Assembly (NCBI GenBank): GCA_900549005.1
Contig: URMT01000028.1
Coordinates: 1-17,185, forward strand
Length of the DNA: 17,185 nucleotides
Source: an uncultured Eubacteriales bacterium
Lineage (GTDB): Bacteria; Bacillota; Clostridia; Christensenellales; Borkfalkiaceae
Direction: 5' to 3'
Shown here: in pieces, positions 13,357-17,185 of the stretch
Numbering within the stretch: position 1 is the stretch's first letter
How the letters are laid out: every line of letters starts with the position of its first letter
Notes under the pieces: model-generated
Databases searched by the model: none
Told to the model about the DNA's origin: nothing
Seen by the model: the letters and a program-made list of their open reading frames with translations, nothing else
Program-made: the position numbers and the translations under genes

Positions 13357-14772
13357 ATGAAAATTACTCTTATAGGGCTTGGCGTCGAAGAGGGCGACCT
13401 CAGCGCAAACGCGTTGAAGGCGCTCGGCGGCGCTTCAAAAATCTTTGCAAGAACGGCGCTCGCGCCCTCTTTCAAGTCGGTCGAAGGTTTTGCCGTACAG
13501 CCGCTCGACGACGTGTTCGCCACGTGCCGAAACTTCGACACACTCAACAAAAAGCTGGCGTCAATCGTGTTGAAGGCGGCAAAGGAGAGCGACGTTGCCT
13601 ACCTCGTGGACGGCGCCGTCAGCGAGGACAATGCCTGCAAAATAATACTTGCAAGGCACAAGGATACCGCCGTATACGAGGGCGTTTCCAAGGCCGCCCG
13701 CGCCGTATCGCTCGCCCGCATAAAGTCAACGCAGTATACGGGCGTTTCGGCATACGACATAAAAAATCTAAAAAGCTGTCCCGCCGCGGCTGTGTACGAT
13801 ATAGACTGCGACTACGTTGCAGGCGAAGTAAAAATAAAGCTCACCGACCTGTTCGGCGAAGAGACTTTGTGCTCCTTCATCCGCGGCGGCAAGGTAAAAA
13901 GAATTAAGGTATACGAAATCGACAGGCAGAAAGATTACGATATGTCGTGCGCCGTAGCCATAGAGGAGGCCGATTTTTTACATAAAGACAGGTACGACTA
14001 TGCCGACCTGTTGCAGTTGGTGCGCCTTTTGCGCGCGCCCGGCGGCTGCCCGTGGGACAGGGTTCAGACCAACGCCACTATAAAGCAGAATATGATTGAA
14101 GAGGCGTACGAGCTGGTTGACGCCGTAAACAAGAACGACGACGATATGATAGAGGAAGAGACTGGCGACGTGCTTTTGCAGGCGGCCTTCCACACCGTGC
14201 TCAAAGAGGAGCAGTCGGCGTTCACTTCGGCAGACGTAATCACCCGCGTCGTCAAAAAACTTATATTCCGCCATTCGCACATCTTCGGCAAGGATAAGGC
14301 CGCCGACGAAGAGGCCGCCCTCAGCGTATGGGAAAAGAACAAGAAGGAAGAAAAGCACCAGACTACCTTTACCGAAAGCCTTCTCGCCGTACCCACGAAC
14401 TTCCCCGCGTGTATGCGCGCGCAGAAGGTGGGCAAGCGCGCCGCAAAGTGCGGTATGGACTTTTTATCGTCAATCTCCGCTTCGGAAAAGCTGGGCGAAG
14501 AGGTGGGCGAGCTTTTGCAGGCTCTGCAAAACGGGGATAAGGATGGTATTTTTGAGGAGGCGGGCGACGTGCTTTTGTCTGCCGTAAACACCTGCCGCCT
14601 TGCGGGTGTTGACTGCGAAGAGGCGCTTGCCGCCGCAACCGATAAGTTCATCGACCGCTTCAAGGCGTTCGAAGAGCTTGCAACCAAAGACGGCAAAGAG
14701 CTCACCGATATGTGCGACGCCGAATACGACTACTATTGGTTTTTAGCAAAAAATGCAGTTAAAAAAGATTGA
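13357..14772 (+). CDS. mazG: MazG-family nucleotide pyrophosphohydrolase with N-terminal methylase-like domain (YabN-like)
   Basis: MazG enzymes hydrolyse non-canonical or excess NTPs to NMP and pyrophosphate. The protein has 471 residues (Bacillus YabN about 489). Residues 1-215 correspond to the tetrapyrrole-methylase-like domain but are degenerate: the glycine-rich GLGPGDP reads GLGVEEGD, and the PGHP loop appears as VDGAVSED, so SAM binding is doubtful. Two MazG domains follow. The first has LLRAPGGCPWDRVQT, IEEAYE and EEETGDVLLQAAFH; the second has KLGEEVGELL and FEEAGDVLLSAVN, which supply the acidic magnesium ligands. ATG 13357 has AGGGG six bases upstream. The last 20 bp overlap dus. 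The position downstream of spoVT and yabM supports the yabN assignment. Confidence 0.93.
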   Translation: MKITLIGLGVEEGDLSANALKALGGASKIFARTALAPSFKSVEGFAVQPLDDVFATCRNFDTLNKKLASIVLKAAKESDVAYLVDGAVSEDNACKIILARHKDTAVYEGVSKAARAVSLARIKSTQYTGVSAYDIKNLKSCPAAAVYDIDCDYVAGEVKIKLTDLFGEETLCSFIRGGKVKRIKVYEIDRQKDYDMSCAVAIEEADFLHKDRYDYADLLQLVRLLRAPGGCPWDRVQTNATIKQNMIEEAYELVDAVNKNDDDMIEEETGDVLLQAAFHTVLKEEQSAFTSADVITRVVKKLIFRHSHIFGKDKAADEEAALSVWEKNKKEEKHQTTFTESLLAVPTNFPACMRAQKVGKRAAKCGMDFLSSISASEKLGEEVGELLQALQNGDKDGIFEEAGDVLLSAVNTCRLAGVDCEEALAAATDKFIDRFKAFEELATKDGKELTDMCDAEYDYYWFLAKNAVKKD

Positions 14773-15694
14773 CATAGGCGGCCTCGTCACGCCCAACAAC
14801 GTATTTTTAGCCCCGCTTGCGGGCTACACCAACGCCGTTTTCAGGGAAATGTGTTTCAACCTGGGCGCGGGCTTAACCTTTACAGAGATGGTCAGCGCAA
14901 AGGGGCTGTGCTACAACAGCCGCAACACGCGCGAACTTCTTTACATAACTCCCTCTTACGGCGGCATAAGGGCGGTCCAGCTGTTCGGCTCCGACCCCGA
15001 ATATATGAAGAGGGCGGCCGAGAGCGAGGATATCGCCCCGTTCGACCTCATCGATATAAATATGGGCTGTCCCGTGCCCAAAATTTACAACAACGGCGAA
15101 GGCAGCGCGCTGTTAAACGACTTCGCCCGTGCACGCGGCATAATAGAGGCGTGTAAAGAGGGCGGCAAGCGCGTTTCGGTAAAGTTCCGCATAGGCGTAT
15201 CTGCGGGCAAGTTGGTTTCTTCCGACTTTGCAAAGCTGTGCGAAGACGGCGGCGCTGATATGATAACTGTGCACGGCCGCACGCGCGACAAGATATACTC
15301 AGGCAAAGTAAACTTTGCACAAATCGCCGCGGCAAAGGCGGCGGTAAAAATTCCCGTCATCGCCAACGGCGGAGTGTTTTCAGAAGCGGACGCAGACGAG
15401 CTGATAAGCGAAACGGGCGCCGACGGCATAATGGTTGCGCGCGGCGCAATGTACGCTCCGTGGATATTTGCCGAACTTACGGGGAAAGCGGTGCCAGACA
15501 GGCGCACTCTTATTTTATGGCAGCTTGAAGAAACTCAAAAATTGTTCGGCGAACGGTTCGCCCTCGTATTTATGCGCAAAATGGCGGCGTTCTACACCAA
15601 GGGCAAGCGCTCGTCGTCGGCCCTGCGCGAAAGGCTTTTCACGTGCGACAGCACCCAAAAACTGCGCGCTATGATAGCCGATATCGAGTTCTGA
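14753..15694 (+). CDS. dus: tRNA-dihydrouridine synthase (Dus family)
   Basis: An FMN-dependent enzyme that reduces uridine to dihydrouridine in the tRNA D loop. The 313-residue protein is a TIM barrel with NNVFLAPLAGYTNAVFR at the start, DINMGCPVPKIYNNGEGSAL with the catalytic Cys106, the phosphate/flavin motifs VSVKFRIG and ITVHGRTRDKIYSG, and IPVIANGGV and GIMVARGAMYAPW at the C-terminal side of the barrel. The motif set is closest to the DusB group, but subgroup and target positions are not certain. ATG 14753 overlaps mazG by 20 bp with no clear Shine-Dalgarno sequence, implying coupled translation. A strong bidirectional-looking terminator follows about 70 bp after the stop. Confidence 0.95.
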   Translation: MQLKKIDIGGLVTPNNVFLAPLAGYTNAVFREMCFNLGAGLTFTEMVSAKGLCYNSRNTRELLYITPSYGGIRAVQLFGSDPEYMKRAAESEDIAPFDLIDINMGCPVPKIYNNGEGSALLNDFARARGIIEACKEGGKRVSVKFRIGVSAGKLVSSDFAKLCEDGGADMITVHGRTRDKIYSGKVNFAQIAAAKAAVKIPVIANGGVFSEADADELISETGADGIMVARGAMYAPWIFAELTGKAVPDRRTLILWQLEETQKLFGERFALVFMRKMAAFYTKGKRSSSALRERLFTCDSTQKLRAMIADIEF

Positions 15695-15764
15695 ACAATG
15701 CCAACTTATATTGTCACATTTTAAGGCATTAAAATTTAAAAGCGGTATTATTTCATTTAAACTT

Positions 15765-15805
15765 TTCTGCGGGCGGCGCTATACAGTGCCGCCCGCAGAA
15801 TTTTT
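15765..15805 (+). terminator. Intrinsic terminator after dus
   Basis: TTCTGCGGGCGGC (15765-15777) pairs perfectly with GCCGCCCGCAGAA (15788-15800), a 13-bp stem with a 10-nt loop, followed by TTTTTA. It isolates spoIIGA from the upstream operon. Confidence 0.9.
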
Positions 15806-15911
15806 ATATTGCCGTAAACAGCGCATCGGGCAAGGGCGCATTTCGCATAAAAGTATATATTGCGTCACAAACGCCCAAAAAACTTGTGGTTTTCCGCCCT
15901 ATACTTTCGGT

Positions 15912-16694
15912 ATGCAGGTTTACGTAGAGCTTGCGCTCGCCGAGAACTTCTGTATGGATTTCACCTTGCTCGCCTGCGCCAAGTTCATAACAAAAAACAG
16001 GTGTTCCTACGCGCGGATAGCCGTCACATCCGCCCTCGGCGCGTGCTTTGCCGTGGTCTATCCGCTCTTCGGCCTCTCAGGCGCGTGGGCGGTGGCGGTA
16101 AAGGTACTCTCGGGCATCGCAATCGCGGCGGCAGGCGGCAGGCACGGCTCGTTTATGGGCTTTTTGAAGTATGCGGCCGCGTTCCTCGCCCTGTCTTTTC
16201 TGCTGGGCGGCGCCCTTATTGCAATCTTTTCGCTCGCGAGGGTGGAGTATTCGCAGGGCGGCGGCTACATTCTCTCGTCGGTGCCCGTAGGCATACCGCT
16301 GTTCTTCGCCCTCGCGCTGGTGCTCGTATGCAAAAGGCTTGCGCGCTCGTTCGCGGCAAGGCACACGCGCGCTTCGGTGCGCTGCGTAATCTACTGCGGC
16401 GGCAAAAAGGTGGAGCAGCAGGGCTTTTTCGACAGCGGCAACCGCGTCTATTTCCACGGCGCGCCCGTAAGCGTAATTTCGTCCGCCGCGGCCGGCTACA
16501 TAGTCGACAGCGACAGCATTAAAGACAGCGTAAGCGTTCACACGGTGGCAGGCAGCAAAAAGATGAAAATTTTTACCGCGGACAAAATCGAGATATATAA
16601 CGGCGAAAAGCTGCATACAATAAATTGCGTGAAAATAGGGATAAGCCCCAACGGCATAAGCCGCGCCGTGCTTCATCCCGACCTTATGGCCTGA
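15912..16694 (+). CDS. spoIIGA: Sporulation sigma-E factor-processing peptidase SpoIIGA
   Basis: SpoIIGA is the membrane aspartic protease of the mother cell that cuts the pro-sequence from pro-sigma-E after a signal from the forespore. The protein has 260 residues, shorter than the 309 of Bacillus. It begins MQVYVELALAENFCMDFTLL, like family members, and residues 1-150 hold about five membrane segments. The C-terminal half carries the protease motif GFFDSGNRV with catalytic Asp174, and ends NGISRAVLHPDLM. ATG 15912 is chosen because the homology begins there; the frame is open further upstream but that part is basic, unlike the family and overlaps the terminator. There is no good Shine-Dalgarno sequence. 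The substrate gene sigE follows after 99 bp. A Spo0A-dependent promoter is expected, but I could not identify one. Confidence 0.92.
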   Translation: MQVYVELALAENFCMDFTLLACAKFITKNRCSYARIAVTSALGACFAVVYPLFGLSGAWAVAVKVLSGIAIAAAGGRHGSFMGFLKYAAAFLALSFLLGGALIAIFSLARVEYSQGGGYILSSVPVGIPLFFALALVLVCKRLARSFAARHTRASVRCVIYCGGKKVEQQGFFDSGNRVYFHGAPVSVISSAAAGYIVDSDSIKDSVSVHTVAGSKKMKIFTADKIEIYNGEKLHTINCVKIGISPNGISRAVLHPDLMA

Positions 16695-16722
16695 ATTTTT
16701 TATAAGCGGTTTTATAAGGGTA

Positions 16723-16757
16723 ACGCCGCCGCGCAGCGTGCCGCGGCGCGGCGGCGT
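16723..16757 (+). other. GC-rich hairpin between spoIIGA and sigE
   Basis: ACGCCGCCGCGC (16723-16734) pairs perfectly with GCGCGGCGGCGT (16746-16757) over an 11-nt loop. ACTTTAAAA follows rather than a T-run, so full termination is doubtful. It may be an attenuator or an RNA-stability element separating protease from substrate expression. Confidence 0.6.
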
Positions 16758-16793
16758 ACTTTAAAACACCCGCGCGCATACAGGAGGTCAACT

Positions 16794-17185
16794 ATGTTCG
16801 AAAAGTTAAAAAGGCTGCTTTCCCTCTTCTTCAAGGGCAATTCGCTCGACTACATCTGCGGCAGCGAGGCGCTTCCCCTGCCTTTTTCGCAGGAGGAGGA
16901 GAGCGACAAAATTTCCCGCCTTGAAAGCGGCGACGAAAAGGCAAAGGCTGCGCTTGTGGAGCACAACCTGCGCCTCGTCGTATACATCGCCAAAAAGTTC
17001 GAAGGTTCGGGCATAGACGGCGACGACCTGGTATCCGTGGGCACGATTGGCCTTATCAAAGCCATAAATTCCTTCCGCTCGGATAAGAACATAAAGCTCG
17101 CAACGTACGCTTCGCGCTGTATAGAAAACGAAATACTTATGTACCTTCGCCGTATGTCGCGCGTACGGCAGGAGGTCTCGTTCGA
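16794..17185 (+). CDS. sigE: RNA polymerase sporulation sigma factor SigE (pro-sigma-E), N-terminal part
   Basis: Sigma-E directs the first mother-cell gene programme. ATG 16794 has a strong AGGAGG (16782-16787) six bases upstream. The 130 visible residues include the landmark [14 protein letters not shown] and sigma region 2, with [35 protein letters not shown] and [19 protein letters not shown]. The gene runs off the window at RQEVSF. The pro-sequence before DYICGSEAL is only about 19 residues, against 27 in Bacillus; cleavage by SpoIIGA would be expected at Asp19-Tyr20 by alignment with Bacillus Tyr27-Tyr28. The location after spoIIGA fixes it as sigE, not sigK. Confidence 0.96.
   Translation, partial: MFEKLKRLLSLFFKGNSLDYICGSEALPLPFSQEEESDKISRLESGDEKAKAALVEHNLRLVVYIAKKFEGSGIDGDDLVSVGTIGLIKAINSFRSDKNIKLATYASRCIENEILMYLRRMSRVRQEVSF

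Noticed and set aside
15711..15911. N-terminal extension of SpoIIGA by 67 residues
   Set aside because: The extension crosses a strong terminator hairpin, is basic and unlike the family; the family N-terminus starts at ATG 15912.
15805..15911. Spo0A box or sigma-A promoter of spoIIGA
   Set aside because: TGCCGTA near 15810 matches the 0A box at only six of seven positions. TATACT at 15900 is too close to the start codon and lacks a -35 box, so no promoter is called.

Overview
The window looks like chromosome from an endospore-forming, moderately GC-rich Clostridia-type Firmicute, possibly an uncultured gut lineage. The evidence is spoVT, a yabM-type flippase, spoIIGA and sigE, plus Firmicutes gene orders (dprA-topA-trmFO-hslV and spoVT-yabM-mazG). 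Placement below class is a guess. All recognised genes are on the + strand. I saw no tRNA, rRNA, CRISPR array, transposase or prophage.

Layout. 2-1644: 3' end of a YifB/ComM ATPase gene, then dprA, joined by an ATGA overlap. 1645-2381: 737 bp without a gene, filled with repeats. 2382-6545: topA, trmFO and hslV, a translationally overlapping operon. 6546-7262: a second repeat-filled gap of 717 bp. 7263-8918: leuA, standing alone. 8919-9282: a third repeat-bearing gap that ends in a near-consensus sigma-A promoter. 9283-10653: an Lgt-like gene with an unusual C-terminal membrane extension, followed by a strong terminator. 10787-15694: spoVT, a SpoVB/YabM-like flippase, a small lipoprotein, mazG (yabN-like) and a dus gene. 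15912-17185: spoIIGA and the start of sigE, cut by the window edge.

How the genes work together. DprA, TopA, TrmFO and HslV are housekeeping functions (DNA uptake and recombination, DNA supercoiling, tRNA T-loop methylation, proteolysis). The right half is sporulation-linked: SpoVT is a forespore regulator, the flippase belongs to the SpoVB group, and SpoIIGA is the protease that activates pro-sigma-E, its downstream neighbour.

The most unusual content lies between genes. One family of ~105-bp imperfect palindromes (R elements) begins 5 to 30 bp after the stop codons of dprA, hslV and leuA, always in the same orientation. A second family (E elements, ~150-190 bp) sits before the start codons of topA (two tandem copies) and leuA. 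The two topA copies keep the same order of hairpins while the stem sequences differ by compensatory changes, and they share linkers and a loop. One of them delivers the topA Shine-Dalgarno sequence at the foot of its last hairpin. This looks like a structured RNA element or a structured mobile repeat that I cannot match to a family I know.
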